This document shows positions 44,697 through 57,666 of a stretch of DNA of 64,000 bases, one piece after another. Source of the DNA: Gammaproteobacteria bacterium (GTDB lineage Bacteria > Pseudomonadota > Gammaproteobacteria > S012-40); NCBI GenBank assembly GCA_029881255.1, contig JAOUMY010000001.1, positions 682,001 to 746,000 on the forward strand, in the 5' to 3' direction. Below the pieces are notes generated by a model. That model worked only from the letters and a program-made list of their open reading frames with translations, did not search any database and was not told where the DNA came from. Both the position numbers and the translations under genes were made by a program. Numbering within the stretch: the first letter of the stretch is position 1; each line of letters begins with the position of its first letter.

Positions 44697-44727
44697 AAAA
44701 AACCCCGCCCATATCGGCGGGGTTTTT
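44697..44727 (+). terminator. Rho-independent terminator
   Basis: CCCCGCC and GGCGGGG form a stem around CATATC, with an A run before and TTTTTGTTTTT after. It closes the rplM-rpsI operon. Confidence 0.93.
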
Positions 44728-45015
44728 GTTTTTCTGCTCCTTACAATAATCCTCTTTTTTTCCTAATGTTAATTATTAGATTGGTGTTGTAACCATATGA
44801 ATTGCCGATAGCGGTGGTCGTGATTTGATCAATTGTATATTCGGTTGTGTGGTGAATTTGTGTTTTAAGCCTTTCATTTTTTTTATTTTTTTTGGAACTT
44901 TTCATACAACGGAAACTTGTCTTTTCTCACAAAAGCTGTTTACATTAGTCCCCACTAGTCAATTGGTATTAAATTGATTAAGACTTTTTTTACATGAGAG
45001 AGAGGAGTATTGGGT
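44728..45015 (+). promoter_or_regulatory. Long AT-rich upstream region of the first porin gene
   Basis: This stretch holds no gene. A candidate promoter has TTGTCT (44917-44922) and TACATT (44941-44946) spaced by 18 bases, giving a leader of about 65 bases. Poly-T and poly-A tracts near 44878-44893 could act as an UP-element-like or curved region. GAGAGAGGAG just before the ATG is the ribosome site. Confidence 0.4.
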
Positions 45016-46113
45016 ATGAAGAAGAGTCTGACAGCTCTGGCCGTAATGGCGGCCGTTTCTCTGCCATTCGCTGCAAACGCGGGTGATATGGAAGCGGAAG
45101 TATACGGCAAAATGCACGGGTCTATTGACTACGTGAATAATGCGAACGATGCGAGTTTTTTTGATTCAGTACACATGAGTGCGAACTCCAGCCGCCTGGG
45201 CTTCAAGGGTGCTGCCGATCTGGGCGGTGGCATGAAGGCCGTGTGGAAAGTTGAAAGCGATGTTGCACAAGGCGAGGCCGATGGTAAAACTGGCTTGGGA
45301 ACAACTGGAATTGGTAATCGTGCCACATACGTCGGTCTTTCTACCGGTGCTGGTACTGTTACGATGGGTAGAGATGAAACACCAGTTAAGCTCATCAGTC
45401 GTAAAACCGATTTATTCGGCGACCAAATTGGTGACTCACGTAATGTGATGCAGGGCAAAGTTACCGACCGTCGTGAGGGTGAGTCTGTACAATACGTATC
45501 TCCTGCTGTTGCCGGCGCACAGTTAGCAATAATGACTACCTTGTCGGATGCCAAATATAATTCAACAACTGGTAAGCAAGATGCGGCTAACTTTGGGGGC
45601 TTTATCAGTGCTTCAGTAACCTACAAGATGGGTAAAGAGTTGTATGCAGCTCTTGGCTATCAAATGGCTGATGGAAATTCTTTAGGTAAACCCGCGGCAG
45701 AGACTGAGGGTGTTACACGCCTTGGTCTGAAATACAGCATGGGTGCGATCGGCGTAAATGCATTGTTCCAGATGACCTCAAACGAGGGTGGTACTAAAGA
45801 CCTCGGTCGTATGGCGTACGGTGTAGGTGCAGCTTATAAGATGGGCAAGATGAGCATCAAAGCACAATACTACGGAGCTACTGCCTCTGTTGACACCAAA
45901 AAAGACGAAGCTAGCATCTTAGCTATCGGCGTTGATCAGAAGCTTGGTGACAAGACTACTGCCTATGTTGCCTACGCGATGAGCATGAATGGTGCTGACG
46001 CAAGCGCAGGTGTTTCCGGCGCAGGTCATGACAATCCTGGTGGCGACACTGGCAAGCCAGGTAAAGGCGACGGCGCCATGGGTCTGTCTGTTGGTATGAT
46101 ACACTCGTTCTAA
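45016..46113 (+). CDS. Porin, Neisseria-type (Porin_4 family)
   Basis: The 365-residue outer-membrane trimeric porin starts at the ATG at 45016. A signal peptide (MKKSLTALAVMAAVSLPFAANA) is followed by VYGKMHGSIDYVNNA, the usual first strand of this family. SRLGFKGAADLGGGMKAVWKVE and YVGLSTGAGTVTMGRDETP form the next hairpins. The chain ends ...VGMIHSF with the C-terminal Phe. A Gly/Pro/Asp-rich loop (GHDNPGGDTGKPGKGDG) lies near the end. General diffusion of small solutes is likely; selectivity is not readable. Confidence 0.93.
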   Translation: MKKSLTALAVMAAVSLPFAANAGDMEAEVYGKMHGSIDYVNNANDASFFDSVHMSANSSRLGFKGAADLGGGMKAVWKVESDVAQGEADGKTGLGTTGIGNRATYVGLSTGAGTVTMGRDETPVKLISRKTDLFGDQIGDSRNVMQGKVTDRREGESVQYVSPAVAGAQLAIMTTLSDAKYNSTTGKQDAANFGGFISASVTYKMGKELYAALGYQMADGNSLGKPAAETEGVTRLGLKYSMGAIGVNALFQMTSNEGGTKDLGRMAYGVGAAYKMGKMSIKAQYYGATASVDTKKDEASILAIGVDQKLGDKTTAYVAYAMSMNGADASAGVSGAGHDNPGGDTGKPGKGDGAMGLSVGMIHSF

Positions 46114-46144
46114 GTTTTATACCGAGACAAAGCAGTTAAAAAGC

Positions 46145-46185
46145 AAATGGGAGAGTGGTATATTCACTCTCCCATTTCTTTTTGG
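46145..46185 (+). terminator. Rho-independent terminator between the porins
   Basis: A 13-bp perfect stem (AAATGGGAGAGTG/CACTCTCCCATTT) with a 7-base loop is followed by CTTTTT. It ends the first porin gene and lies just before the second. Confidence 0.9.
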
Positions 46186-46215
46186 GCCTATTCAATTTTT
46201 AGCCGAGGTTGTTTA

Positions 46216-47223
46216 ATGAACAAAACTTTTGTAGCCATTGCATCGGCGTTTGCAGTGGCTTTGCCCGTTGTAGCGCAGTCCGCTGAAATGGATGTACTTC
46301 AGGTCTACGGAACTGTCCACACTTCCATCGACAGAGAAGTAAAAAATGGCAATACCAGTTTCGATGTCGATTCCTCAGCAACCCGTGGCTGGGGCATAGG
46401 CGCCAAGGGCGGCATGGATGCAGCGGGTGGTCTTATCGCGATCTATCAATTTGAGATCGGTTATGACGGCGCTAAAGATACCGGAATAAACGCCACGGAT
46501 TCCAATAGCGATGGCAACTTCGATAAATACGGTAATGTGATACCCGGATCATTTTATTTGCGCGACAGCTGGGTTGGTCTAAAAGGCGGATTCGGTAAAG
46601 TGCGTATCGGGACTATGGGTACGTATTACAAAGTCAGCGGTGCGAAAATAGATCCCTTGTTTACGACAGCACTTGAAGGTCGCGACAAGACCTTCCATAT
46701 GATGTCTCCTATGCACTCTGGCAACGGCATCGGTCAGGGTCGCGGTAGCGATATGATTAGCTATGATTCACCGTTGGTCGCCGGCATGATTACGGTCAAT
46801 GCGCATCTACAGCCTCGTGGTGACGAGTGGAACTATGGTGGTGGTGGTCAGCTACGTGTTGGTCCAGCCACTGTCTTTGGTGCGTTGACGACTAATGAGT
46901 TTGGCAGCAGAGCCTTGAAAGGTGGAGCCCAGGTGGTGTTTGGTCCAGCCAAGATCGCTGCGCAGTATGAAAGAGGGAGTGCGCTTGGCGGCAAGCAGTA
47001 CTTTTTCGGGAGCGGCACATTTGACATAACCCGCGAGGCCGAAGTCTCCGGTGATGTTGGATACGAGCTTGATAGTGGTGATATTTCAGCAACCGGTGCT
47101 TTCGTCTACAAAATGTCGAAAAAGAGCAATCTTTACGTCGGCTATGGTCTGAACAGAAAAGGCTCAGACAGCACTACGGCGAAATACTCAGTTGCTACTT
47201 TAGGTCTTAAGCATAAGTTTTAA
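46216..47223 (+). CDS. Second porin, Neisseria-type, diverged paralogue
   Basis: The 335-residue product starts at the ATG at 46216 (MNKTFVAIASAFAVALPVVA, signal peptide), with CGAGG upstream. Earlier starts would run through the terminator. VYGTVHTSIDREVKNG parallels the first strand of the upstream porin, and GVGLKGGFGKVRIGTMGTYYK-like sequence (about 120-140) marks the constriction-loop area. It ends ...GLKHKF with a C-terminal Phe. The two tandem porins are clearly related but well diverged, so they may differ in selectivity or regulation. Confidence 0.9.
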   Translation: MNKTFVAIASAFAVALPVVAQSAEMDVLQVYGTVHTSIDREVKNGNTSFDVDSSATRGWGIGAKGGMDAAGGLIAIYQFEIGYDGAKDTGINATDSNSDGNFDKYGNVIPGSFYLRDSWVGLKGGFGKVRIGTMGTYYKVSGAKIDPLFTTALEGRDKTFHMMSPMHSGNGIGQGRGSDMISYDSPLVAGMITVNAHLQPRGDEWNYGGGGQLRVGPATVFGALTTNEFGSRALKGGAQVVFGPAKIAAQYERGSALGGKQYFFGSGTFDITREAEVSGDVGYELDSGDISATGAFVYKMSKKSNLYVGYGLNRKGSDSTTAKYSVATLGLKHKF

Positions 47224-47242
47224 TTCTGGTTTTGCCATCAGG

Positions 47243-47268
47243 AAAAGGGGCTGTGGCCCCTTTTTTGT
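47243..47268 (+). terminator. Rho-independent terminator
   Basis: AAAAGGGGC and GCCCCTTTTT form the stem with a short loop, directly followed by T residues. It closes the second porin transcript. Confidence 0.92.
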
Positions 47269-47336
47269 TGCCGGGCTGGAAAATACTGAGTGAAATGATA
47301 AACTATTCGGCCTTTTAAATATCGCAGTGGGGACTT

Positions 47337-48008
47337 ATGTTGAATAAGCCAGAATTGATACTGATAGATTTGGACGGCACCCTCGTGGATTCCGTGCTGG
47401 ACATTGTAGTCGCCGTCGACAAGATGATGGACGAACTCAATATGCCACAACGTGGCGAAACCAAGGTGCGCAATTGGGTAGGCAATGGCGTCGAGCGCAT
47501 GGTCAAGCGCGCACTGACCGATTCCCTGGATGACGAGCCAGAGGCAGCATTGTTCGACAAGGCCATGCCGATCTTTTCCCGCTACTATGCAGAGGCCAAT
47601 GGTAATTTCAGTCAGTTGTTTCCTGGCGTGAGCGATGGTCTGGCGATGCTCAAAGATAAGGGTTACAAGTTGGGTTGTGTTACCAACAAGGCCGCAGATT
47701 TCACTATTCCGTTGCTCAAGGCCAAAGGGATTTACGACTATTTCGGCGTAGTAGTGTCTGGTGACACACTGGCAGTCAAGAAGCCCGATCCAGCTCCTTT
47801 ACTCCATGCCGCCAAAGAACTCGGTGTCAATCCCGCTCGGTCGACTATGCTCGGTGACTCCATGCACGATGTAGAAGCCGCACGACGTGCAGGTTTTCAG
47901 GTAATTTGTGTGAGCTATGGTTATAATCATGGCCACGATATTCGTGAGGCCAATCCCGACGCCGTTGTCGATAGCTTCACGGAGTTAGAAAACTTACTAC
48001 CTGCCTGA
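47337..48008 (+). CDS. gph: Phosphoglycolate phosphatase
   Basis: This is a 223-residue HAD-superfamily phosphatase. The nucleophile motif is LIDLDGTLVDSV (about 9-20), motif II is in LGCVTNKA, and motif III/IV is KKPDPAPLLHAA with MLGDSMHDVEAARRAG. It hydrolyses 2-phosphoglycolate, formed in DNA repair or by Rubisco oxygenation, to glycolate. It stands upstream of trpE as in Pseudomonas; the rpe gene that often precedes it is not here. Confidence 0.93.
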   Translation: MLNKPELILIDLDGTLVDSVLDIVVAVDKMMDELNMPQRGETKVRNWVGNGVERMVKRALTDSLDDEPEAALFDKAMPIFSRYYAEANGNFSQLFPGVSDGLAMLKDKGYKLGCVTNKAADFTIPLLKAKGIYDYFGVVVSGDTLAVKKPDPAPLLHAAKELGVNPARSTMLGDSMHDVEAARRAGFQVICVSYGYNHGHDIREANPDAVVDSFTELENLLPA

Positions 48009-48118
48009 TGAGGTAAGCAATGTCATATCAGCGAGTGATACAGCGTGCAATGTGTGAACGATGGCACTGAGCCACGTCTATTGCATTGTATACTCGCACC
48101 GATATTGAAAGGCTTACC

Positions 48119-49618
48119 ATGAATCAACAACAATTCGATGAACTACATAAACTGGGCTTCAACCGTATACCATTGATGCGCGAAGTCCTGGCTGACCTGG
48201 ATACGCCCTTGAGTGTCTATCTCAAGCTCGCCCATGGCCCCTACTCTTATCTGTTTGAGTCGGTACAGGGTGGGGAGAAATGGGGGCGTTATTCCATCAT
48301 TGGTCTGGCGACTCAGACACGTCTGGAAGTCCGAGAAAACCACATCCGTATCTTCGATGGTGAGCAATGTATCGAAGAACATACCCATGCCGATCCGCTC
48401 GAATTTATTGATGGTTACCAGGCCCGGTTCAAGGTACCTGATGTAGAGGGTTTGCCTCGCTTCACCGGCGGTCTGGTCGGCTATTTCGGCTACGATACTG
48501 TTCGCTATATCGAGCCTCGACTCGGTGCCTGTAAGGCGCCGGATCCGATCGACAACCCGGATATCGTGTTAATGCTTTCCGATGAGGTCGTCGTCTTCGA
48601 CAATCTCAAAGGCAAGCTGTTTCTGCTCGTGCATGCAGATCCCGCACAAAATGACGCATACAAAACCGGTCAACGTCGATTAGAAACCCTGGCCGCACGC
48701 CTGGCAGAACCGGTTCCTGCGTCTATGCGTGAACCCCGTCCGACCCAGGCAATAAAGGAAGAAGATTTCGTCTCCGGTTTCACCCAGGAAGGTTTTGAGC
48801 ATGCGGTACGCCGGATCAAGGACTATATTGTCGAAGGCGATACCATGCAGGTGGTTATTTCACAGCGCCTGAGCGTGCCTTTCGATGCCGATCCGCTAGA
48901 CCTCTATCGCGCCCTGCGCAGTTTCAATCCCTCGCCCTATATGTATTACATGAATATGGGTGACTTCTACATCGTCGGTTCTTCGCCAGAGATCCTGGTC
49001 AGGTTGGAAGACGGCGTGGTAACCGTTCGGCCCATCGCCGGTACTCGCCATCGTGGCAAGACCGAAGCCGAAGACAAGATGCTCGAACAAGACCTATTGT
49101 CAGACCCCAAGGAGTTGGCTGAGCACTTGATGCTCATCGACCTTGGGCGTAATGATGCAGGGCGAGTCGCCGAAATCGGTAGCGTGAACCTAACCGATAA
49201 AATGGTCATCGAGCGCTATTCCCACGTGATGCACATCGTCTCCAATGTCACCGGAAAGTTAAAAGACGGTATGGACGCCATCGATGTCATCCGTGCGACC
49301 TTTCCTGCGGGAACCGTGTCAGGCGCACCCAAGGTACGTGCGATGGAAATCATCGACGAATTAGAGCCAGTGAAGCGTGGTGTCTATTCCGGTGCGGTAG
49401 GCTATATCGGCTGGAACGGCAATATGGACACGGCGATTGCGATCCGCACTGCTGTAATCAAAGACCAGACCCTCTATATGCAGGCCGGCGCCGGTATCGT
49501 CTACGATTCTGTTCCCAGTAGCGAATGGGAAGAAACCATGAACAAGAGTCGCGCGATTTTCCGCGCCGCGACCCTGGCCGCCAATGGCCTAAACGACACC
49601 AAAGACGGTCACCGCTAA
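48119..49618 (+). CDS. trpE: Anthranilate synthase component I
   Basis: The 499-residue product starts at the ATG at 48119 ([20 protein letters not shown]). It converts chorismate plus ammonia to anthranilate with TrpG. The feedback-inhibition region [18 protein letters not shown] (about 40-57) and the catalytic segments [13 protein letters not shown] (about 310), [12 protein letters not shown] (about 345) and [19 protein letters not shown] (about 420) are intact. No leader peptide with tandem Trp codons was found in the 110 bases before it, so attenuation by a ribosome-stalling leader is not supported. Confidence 0.97.
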   Translation: MNQQQFDELHKLGFNRIPLMREVLADLDTPLSVYLKLAHGPYSYLFESVQGGEKWGRYSIIGLATQTRLEVRENHIRIFDGEQCIEEHTHADPLEFIDGYQARFKVPDVEGLPRFTGGLVGYFGYDTVRYIEPRLGACKAPDPIDNPDIVLMLSDEVVVFDNLKGKLFLLVHADPAQNDAYKTGQRRLETLAARLAEPVPASMREPRPTQAIKEEDFVSGFTQEGFEHAVRRIKDYIVEGDTMQVVISQRLSVPFDADPLDLYRALRSFNPSPYMYYMNMGDFYIVGSSPEILVRLEDGVVTVRPIAGTRHRGKTEAEDKMLEQDLLSDPKELAEHLMLIDLGRNDAGRVAEIGSVNLTDKMVIERYSHVMHIVSNVTGKLKDGMDAIDVIRATFPAGTVSGAPKVRAMEIIDELEPVKRGVYSGAVGYIGWNGNMDTAIAIRTAVIKDQTLYMQAGAGIVYDSVPSSEWEETMNKSRAIFRAATLAANGLNDTKDGHR

Positions 49619-49622
49619 ACGG

Positions 49623-50144
49623 CTATTTGTAGTGCACCCGGTGATAGACGCTGGCGTGGCACTTTGGACAAGGCGGTATATGTGCGGGCTCCTTGAAGTG
49701 AACTTCCTGGCCACACTGCTGACAGGCCAGTGTTCCCGGCGCGGTGATTTCACCGGTATGCCACTCGCCAGTGTGATCGCTGTGTTGTCGCATGTGGTCG
49801 AGTTCGAGCTTGGTCTCGTCGACCATATATTCGAAGTTATCACGCAGTTTTTGTTCGAGTAGAAGCATATCCAGGCGCGCCCAGTCCGCGAGTTCGCGTT
49901 CACCCTCGGCGATATAGCGCGCGGCATGTTCGATATCTTTTTTCAGATAGACGGCAACACGGCCTGCTTCTTCTTTGCTGAGCTCACCGAGTTCTGCCAG
50001 CCGGTCGCCGGCCATCTCGATAGAGGTTTTAATGCGTGGCTTGAGGTCATCGGCCAATTCCTTGACCACCTCCCGCGCTTCATGCAGGAGCTTGTGATAA
50101 CCCGTGATCAGACGTTGAACCTGGGGAGAATGTTGTTCACTCAT
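49623..50144 (-). CDS. Zinc-ribbon protein, YbeL-like (DUF1451)
   Basis: The 173-residue product starts at the ATG at 50144 with AAAAGGAG upstream. A long helical N-terminal region (about 1-125, with many Glu, Lys and Arg, likely coiled-coil) is followed by a zinc ribbon with two Cys pairs: ACQQCGQ and PPCPKCH. E. coli ybeL lies beside leuS as here, divergently oriented. Function is unknown. The stop is 4 bases from the trpE stop. Confidence 0.85.
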   Translation of the reverse strand: MSEQHSPQVQRLITGYHKLLHEAREVVKELADDLKPRIKTSIEMAGDRLAELGELSKEEAGRVAVYLKKDIEHAARYIAEGERELADWARLDMLLLEQKLRDNFEYMVDETKLELDHMRQHSDHTGEWHTGEITAPGTLACQQCGQEVHFKEPAHIPPCPKCHASVYHRVHYK

Positions 50145-50217
50145 GATTCCGACTCCTTTTGCGCATGGTTTGTCTTTATAATAACCCACCCACAGAAATT
50201 CAGCAGGTAATGATTGA

Positions 50218-53161
<2,944 letters not shown>

Positions 53162-53166
53162 GTTAG

Positions 53167-54177
53167 ATGAATATTCGAATCGAACAAATCGCCACGCATT
53201 TGCGCTCACCGTTGTTGCCTGTTTACGTTGTAACGGGTGACGAACCATTGCAGCATGGAGAAACCATCGATGCGATACGCAGTAGTGCGCGCAAGCAGGG
53301 TTTTGAAGAGCGCGAAGTATTCCATGTGGAGCAACACTTCGATTGGGGCGCTGTGTTAGAAGCGGCGAACGCCATGTCACTGTTCGCCAGTCGTAAAATC
53401 ATCGAAGTGCGCATGCATAATCTAAAGCCAGGTGATAAGGGAACGGACGCATTGTGCAGTTATGCGAAAAATCCTTCGCCGGACAATGTGCTCATTGTTG
53501 CGCTGCCGAGACTCGATGCCAATGCCAAACGTAGTCGCTGGTACAAAGCCTTGGATAACATCGGTGGCGTTATCACAGTATGGTCGGTAGAAAGCGATCG
53601 CCTGAGTGGCTGGATTGCGCGGCGCATGAAGCAACACAAACTGGAGCCGACGCCTGAGGCGGTGCAGTTTCTCGCCGACAAGGTAGAGGGAAATATGTTG
53701 GCTGCGGCACAAGAGATCGAAAAACTCGCTCTATTGCATCAGGGCTCGGTGGACGTTGATATCCTTGCCGAAGAAATCGCTGACAGTGCACACTTTGATG
53801 CGTTTGCGCTGATTGATGCCGCATTAGAGGGAAAGGCGGAGAGAGTAGAACGCATCCTCGGTATTTTGCGCGCGTCAGGTGCGGAACCTGTTGCGATATT
53901 GGGCGCAATCAGCTGGCAGTTGCGGATACTTTATCAACTGTCCTTGCCGGGGAACGGGGAACAGGAATTTCGTCGGCTGGTACCGATTCCTCATCGCCAA
54001 CCATTAGTACGGAAGGTCTTGAAGCGTCACTCGATTAAGCATTGGCAAAACATGTTGTGTCAGGCTGCGGCTCTCGACCGGGTCAATAAAGGCATGCGAC
54101 CGGGTAATTCCATTGATGAGCTGTTAAAATTGGCCCTGGCGATGGGTGGTACCCAGTTAATGAGAGAAACCGTATGA
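53167..54177 (+). CDS. holA: DNA polymerase III delta subunit
   Basis: The 336-residue clamp-loader subunit opens the beta clamp. [19 protein letters not shown] (about 18) is the family's N-terminal block, [19 protein letters not shown] (about 108) and [22 protein letters not shown] (quoted in part, about 200) follow. It is 5 bases downstream of lptE and its stop overlaps the proA start (ATGA). Confidence 0.95.
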   Translation: MNIRIEQIATHLRSPLLPVYVVTGDEPLQHGETIDAIRSSARKQGFEEREVFHVEQHFDWGAVLEAANAMSLFASRKIIEVRMHNLKPGDKGTDALCSYAKNPSPDNVLIVALPRLDANAKRSRWYKALDNIGGVITVWSVESDRLSGWIARRMKQHKLEPTPEAVQFLADKVEGNMLAAAQEIEKLALLHQGSVDVDILAEEIADSAHFDAFALIDAALEGKAERVERILGILRASGAEPVAILGAISWQLRILYQLSLPGNGEQEFRRLVPIPHRQPLVRKVLKRHSIKHWQNMLCQAAALDRVNKGMRPGNSIDELLKLALAMGGTQLMRETV

Positions 54178-55433
54178 GTGATGTAAAGACCTATATGCAG
54201 CAGCTCGGGCAACAGGCCCGCAAGGCCGCACGTGCCTTGATGAGAGCCGATACCAATAGTAAAAACTCCGCGCTGCTGGCTATGGCTGCGGAAATTCGCA
54301 GCAATTCGGCAACTATATTGAAAGCAAATCAGAAGGATATGGATGCGGGTCGTGCCTCTGGTCTCGATGCTGCCCTGCTAGACCGGCTGGAATTAAATCA
54401 GGCCCGTGTCGATGCCATCATTGAAGGACTCGAACAAGTCGCTGCACTACCTGACCCTGTAGGAGAGATCTCAGATCTCAAATATCGCCCATCCGGCATC
54501 CAGATAGGGAAGATGCGCGTACCGCTCGGTGTGATTGGCATCATTTACGAATCCCGACCTAACGTGACAGCGGATGCGGCAGCGCTGTGTTTGAAGTCAG
54601 GTAATGCTGCCATTTTGCGCGGTGGATCAGAGGCTATACATTCCAATCAGGCGCTGGCCCAATGTATAGCCGCAGGGCTAGAGAAGGCAGGCCTGCCAAG
54701 AACAGCGGTTCAAGTCGTGGAGACTACTGATAGAGCCGCCGTTGGTGAATTAGTACAAATGCCTGACTACGTCGACGTTATCGTCCCACGCGGTGGCAAA
54801 GGTTTAATTGAGCGAATTAGCCGCGAAGCACGTGTACCCGTCATCAAACATCTCGATGGGGTTTGTCATGTCTATATCGACGATAAAGCCGATCGAGCAA
54901 AGGCACTGGCGATCGCATTCAACGCCAAGACGCATCGATATGGTACGTGTAACACCATGGAGACGCTATTAGTGGCGAAAGGTGTCGCGGCAGATGTGTT
55001 GCCAGAACTGGCGAAGATGTACGAAGAGAAAGGTGTTGAACTGCGTGGCTGTGTGGCGACGCGTGACATCTTGCCTAATGCGCGTGCGGCGACCGAGCAG
55101 GATTGGGCGGAAGAGTATCTTGCGCCTGTTCTCGCGATTCGTGTTGTCAGCGGTATCGATGAAGCCATAGACCATATTGAACAGTACGGCTCGCATCACA
55201 CCGATGCGATTGTCACTGAAGACTATACGCGAGCGCGTCGTTTTCTTGCAGAGGTGGATTCGAGCTCAGTCATGGTCAATGCATCAACGCGTTTTGCAGA
55301 TGGTTTTGAATATGGATTGGGTGCCGAGATCGGTATCAGTACCGATAAATTTCATGTACGTGGCCCGGTAGGTCTGGAAGGTCTGACCTCGCAAAAATAT
55401 GTTGTTCTCGGAAACGGGAATATACGAACCTAA
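54174..55433 (+). CDS. proA: Glutamate-5-semialdehyde dehydrogenase
   Basis: The 419-residue enzyme reduces glutamyl-5-phosphate to glutamate semialdehyde with NADPH in proline synthesis. The catalytic Cys is in [15 protein letters not shown] (about 260). [19 protein letters not shown] (about 118) and [14 protein letters not shown] (about 205) are conserved. Its ATG overlaps the holA stop. ProA feeds the same semialdehyde pool that ornithine aminotransferase and PutA use in the opposite direction 20 kb away. Confidence 0.97.
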   Translation: MSDVKTYMQQLGQQARKAARALMRADTNSKNSALLAMAAEIRSNSATILKANQKDMDAGRASGLDAALLDRLELNQARVDAIIEGLEQVAALPDPVGEISDLKYRPSGIQIGKMRVPLGVIGIIYESRPNVTADAAALCLKSGNAAILRGGSEAIHSNQALAQCIAAGLEKAGLPRTAVQVVETTDRAAVGELVQMPDYVDVIVPRGGKGLIERISREARVPVIKHLDGVCHVYIDDKADRAKALAIAFNAKTHRYGTCNTMETLLVAKGVAADVLPELAKMYEEKGVELRGCVATRDILPNARAATEQDWAEEYLAPVLAIRVVSGIDEAIDHIEQYGSHHTDAIVTEDYTRARRFLAEVDSSSVMVNASTRFADGFEYGLGAEIGISTDKFHVRGPVGLEGLTSQKYVVLGNGNIRT

Positions 55434-55450
55434 GGTATGAGAGGCGTCGA

Positions 55451-56089
55451 TTGCGTATAGTCGGGTTTCTTGGGGGTACGTTCGATCCGGTTCACTTCGG
55501 TCACTTACGAATTGGGTTGGAGATTAAAAACGTATTGGCGCTGGATGAGTTGCACTTTGTCCCTTGCGCCAAGCCACCACACAAATCCGGCGTAATGGCG
55601 AGTGCAGAACACCGCAGTCGTATGCTGGAACTGGCAATAGAAAACATCCCAGGCTTTGCTCTGGATACAAGAGAGTTGGACCGGCAGGGGCTTTCATATT
55701 CCATCGATACCTTAAAATCGATCCGCGAGGAGTATGGAGATGCGACGTCAATTTGCTGGATAGTCGGTTCTGATTCTTTCCAGAGTCTGGACACCTGGCA
55801 TCAATGGGAGCAATTGTTCGATTTTGCTCACATCGTGGTAGCCTGTCGTCCCGGTTGGAAACCGGATGTTGAATCTGCCGTTGGGCAGCAGCTTTCGCGG
55901 CGCATTGTGAACGAACCGTCGCAGCTGAAACAGACCGCGTGTGGCCTGATTTTACCGTGGCAGGTCACGCAACTGGCTATTTCAGCAACGGCAATTCGTG
56001 AAATGGTGGCGAAAGATTTTAGCCCGCGCTTTCTGCTTCCAGACGCAGTGCGGGATTTCATTGAACTAAACAAGCTTTACAGGCAGTAA
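55451..56089 (+). CDS. nadD: Nicotinate-nucleotide adenylyltransferase
   Basis: The 212-residue enzyme makes deamido-NAD from nicotinate mononucleotide and ATP. The nucleotidyltransferase motif GGTFDPVHFGHLRI (about 8-21, with the HxGH) and ISATAIREMV near the C-terminus (the ISSTxIR equivalent) are present. The start is a TTG preceded by GAGAGG. It is 17 bases downstream of proA and 3 upstream of rsfS. Confidence 0.95.
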   Translation: MRIVGFLGGTFDPVHFGHLRIGLEIKNVLALDELHFVPCAKPPHKSGVMASAEHRSRMLELAIENIPGFALDTRELDRQGLSYSIDTLKSIREEYGDATSICWIVGSDSFQSLDTWHQWEQLFDFAHIVVACRPGWKPDVESAVGQQLSRRIVNEPSQLKQTACGLILPWQVTQLAISATAIREMVAKDFSPRFLLPDAVRDFIELNKLYRQ

Positions 56090-56092
56090 ATA

Positions 56093-56458
56093 ATGCAGAC
56101 AGAAGAATTACTACAATTAGTTATCGATGCGCTTGAAGATATGAAAGCGAAAGACATTAGCGTTATCGACGTGCGTCACCTGAGCAACATTACCGACATT
56201 ATGGTAGTCGCAACAGGTACCTCGACGCGTCAGGTGGCCAGTATTGCATCGAGTGTGGCGGAGAAAGCGAAGGCTGCAGGGGTAATGCCTTTTGGTGTCG
56301 AAGGCAGTTCAGTCGGAGAGTGGGTACTGGTGGATCTTGGCGATGTGGTTGTGCATGTAATGCAGCCGTCTATCCGCGAATTTTATCAGCTTGAACGTCT
56401 CTGGAGCACGCCGCCGGCGGGTGAAGGACTGGAAGACGTCAGCAGTAAAGCGAATTGA
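56093..56458 (+). CDS. rsfS: Ribosomal silencing factor RsfS
   Basis: The 121-residue protein binds L14 and blocks subunit joining in starvation. [24 protein letters not shown] (quoted in part, about 23-46) and [18 protein letters not shown] (about 80-97) are typical. The order nadD-rsfS-rlmH is the standard one. Confidence 0.96.
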   Translation: MQTEELLQLVIDALEDMKAKDISVIDVRHLSNITDIMVVATGTSTRQVASIASSVAEKAKAAGVMPFGVEGSSVGEWVLVDLGDVVVHVMQPSIREFYQLERLWSTPPAGEGLEDVSSKAN

Positions 56459-56467
56459 TGCGCTGGT

Positions 56468-56938
56468 ATGCGCATACACCTTATTGCGGTTGGTAACCGA
56501 ATGGAGGCCTGGGTAAAGGCCGGTTTCGACGAATACGCCAAACGCATGCCGAAAGAATGTCAGTTAGTACTGAAAGAAATTGAACCCGCCAAGCGTAGCA
56601 AGTCGGGTAATTCTGAGACCTACAAATCGATAGAAGCAAAAAAAATCCTCGCCGCAATTCCGGAGGGTTCGACTGTAATAGCGCTGGATGTTCAGGGAAT
56701 GCAATTTTCAACTGAGCAATTGGCCGAGCATATGACGGACTGGATGAGTAGTGGTAGAGACGTAGCGCTACTGGTCGGAGGTCCGGATGGGCTGGACCAG
56801 CAGTGTTTGTCGATTGCGAATCAAAAATGGTCATTATCACGGTTGACGATGCCTCATCCGATCGTGCGTATCGTTTTGGCAGAACAGCTCTATCGAAGTT
56901 GGAGTATTACGCGTAACCATCCCTACCATCGCGCCTGA
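56468..56938 (+). CDS. rlmH: 23S rRNA (pseudouridine-1915 N3)-methyltransferase
   Basis: This is a 156-residue SPOUT methyltransferase. The AdoMet-binding knot has LLVGGPDGLDQQC (about 98-110) and the conserved end is SITRNHPYHRA. It methylates pseudouridine 1915 in helix 69. It follows rsfS by 9 bases. Confidence 0.96.
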   Translation: MRIHLIAVGNRMEAWVKAGFDEYAKRMPKECQLVLKEIEPAKRSKSGNSETYKSIEAKKILAAIPEGSTVIALDVQGMQFSTEQLAEHMTDWMSSGRDVALLVGGPDGLDQQCLSIANQKWSLSRLTMPHPIVRIVLAEQLYRSWSITRNHPYHRA

Positions 56939-56966
56939 GTGGATTTTCACGGTTTTCAATTGTTTT

Positions 56967-56997
56967 AAAGGCTTAACTCAAGCCTTTTAAGTTTTGT
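56967..56997 (+). terminator. Terminator-like hairpin
   Basis: AAAGGCTT and AAGCCTTT form an 8-bp stem with an AACTC loop, followed by TAAGTTTTG. It lies 28 bases past the rlmH stop. Confidence 0.55.
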
Positions 56998-57040
56998 TGC
57001 GGTATCCTTAGTCACTGGTGACATTACCGGGATTCCGTAC

Positions 57041-57625
57041 TTGGCTGATCTCATTCTCGCATCAAAATCTCCCCGCCGTGTCGAGCTATTGCAACAGCTG
57101 GGTTTAAAGGCTCACATTATTTCGATCGATGTGGACGAGTGCGTATTGCCTCAGGAAAAACCAGACGAATATGTTCTCCGGGTGTCTAAAGAAAAAGCAC
57201 GGGCCGGATGGGAAATATTATCGCCTGAAATACGTCACTTACCGGTATTGGCGGCCGATACAGCCGTCGTACTAGACGAGGCAATACTCGGCAAACCTAC
57301 GGATTATGTTGATGCGCGACGAATGTGGCGCATGCTGTCGGGTGTGCAACACGACGTGCTGAGTGCGGTTGTTGTCACCCAGGAAAATAAAACAGAATGT
57401 ATCTGTCAGCGCAGTCAGGTGCGCATGCGTGACATCAGTGAAGCTGAAATGCAGGCCTATTGGAATACGGGAGAACCGTGCGATAAGGCCGGTGCTTATG
57501 GCATACAAGGGATAGGTGCTCTCTTTATTGAGCATATAACGGGAAGCTATTCGGGCATTATGGGTTTGCCTTTGTTCGAAACAGCACAAATCTTGAAAGG
57601 GTTTGGGGTTCGGGTGTTGGAATAG
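57041..57625 (+). CDS. maf: Maf-family nucleoside triphosphate pyrophosphatase (YhdE-like)
   Basis: The 194-residue protein has the Maf signature LILASKSPRRVELLQQLGL at the N-terminus, with VLAADTAVVLDEAILGKP (about 69) and the QIGIGALFIEHITGSYSGIMGLP-like region near 165-185. Maf proteins hydrolyse dTTP/UTP or modified nucleotides. Its place directly before rng points to the YhdE (dTTP/UTP) group. The start is a TTG; no better in-frame ATG exists. Confidence 0.92.
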   Translation: MADLILASKSPRRVELLQQLGLKAHIISIDVDECVLPQEKPDEYVLRVSKEKARAGWEILSPEIRHLPVLAADTAVVLDEAILGKPTDYVDARRMWRMLSGVQHDVLSAVVVTQENKTECICQRSQVRMRDISEAEMQAYWNTGEPCDKAGAYGIQGIGALFIEHITGSYSGIMGLPLFETAQILKGFGVRVLE

Positions 57626-57666
57626 CGGTTTTTCAACACAGCCAGAGAATAAAGAAGTAAAAATCT

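Noticed and set aside
46147..46215. N-terminal extension of the second porin
   Set aside because: It runs through a strong terminator and lacks a signal peptide; the start at 46216 gives both a signal peptide and a ribosome site.
48009..48118. Possible trp leader peptide/attenuator before trpE
   Set aside because: No short frame with tandem Trp codons and no terminator hairpin was found in the interval.
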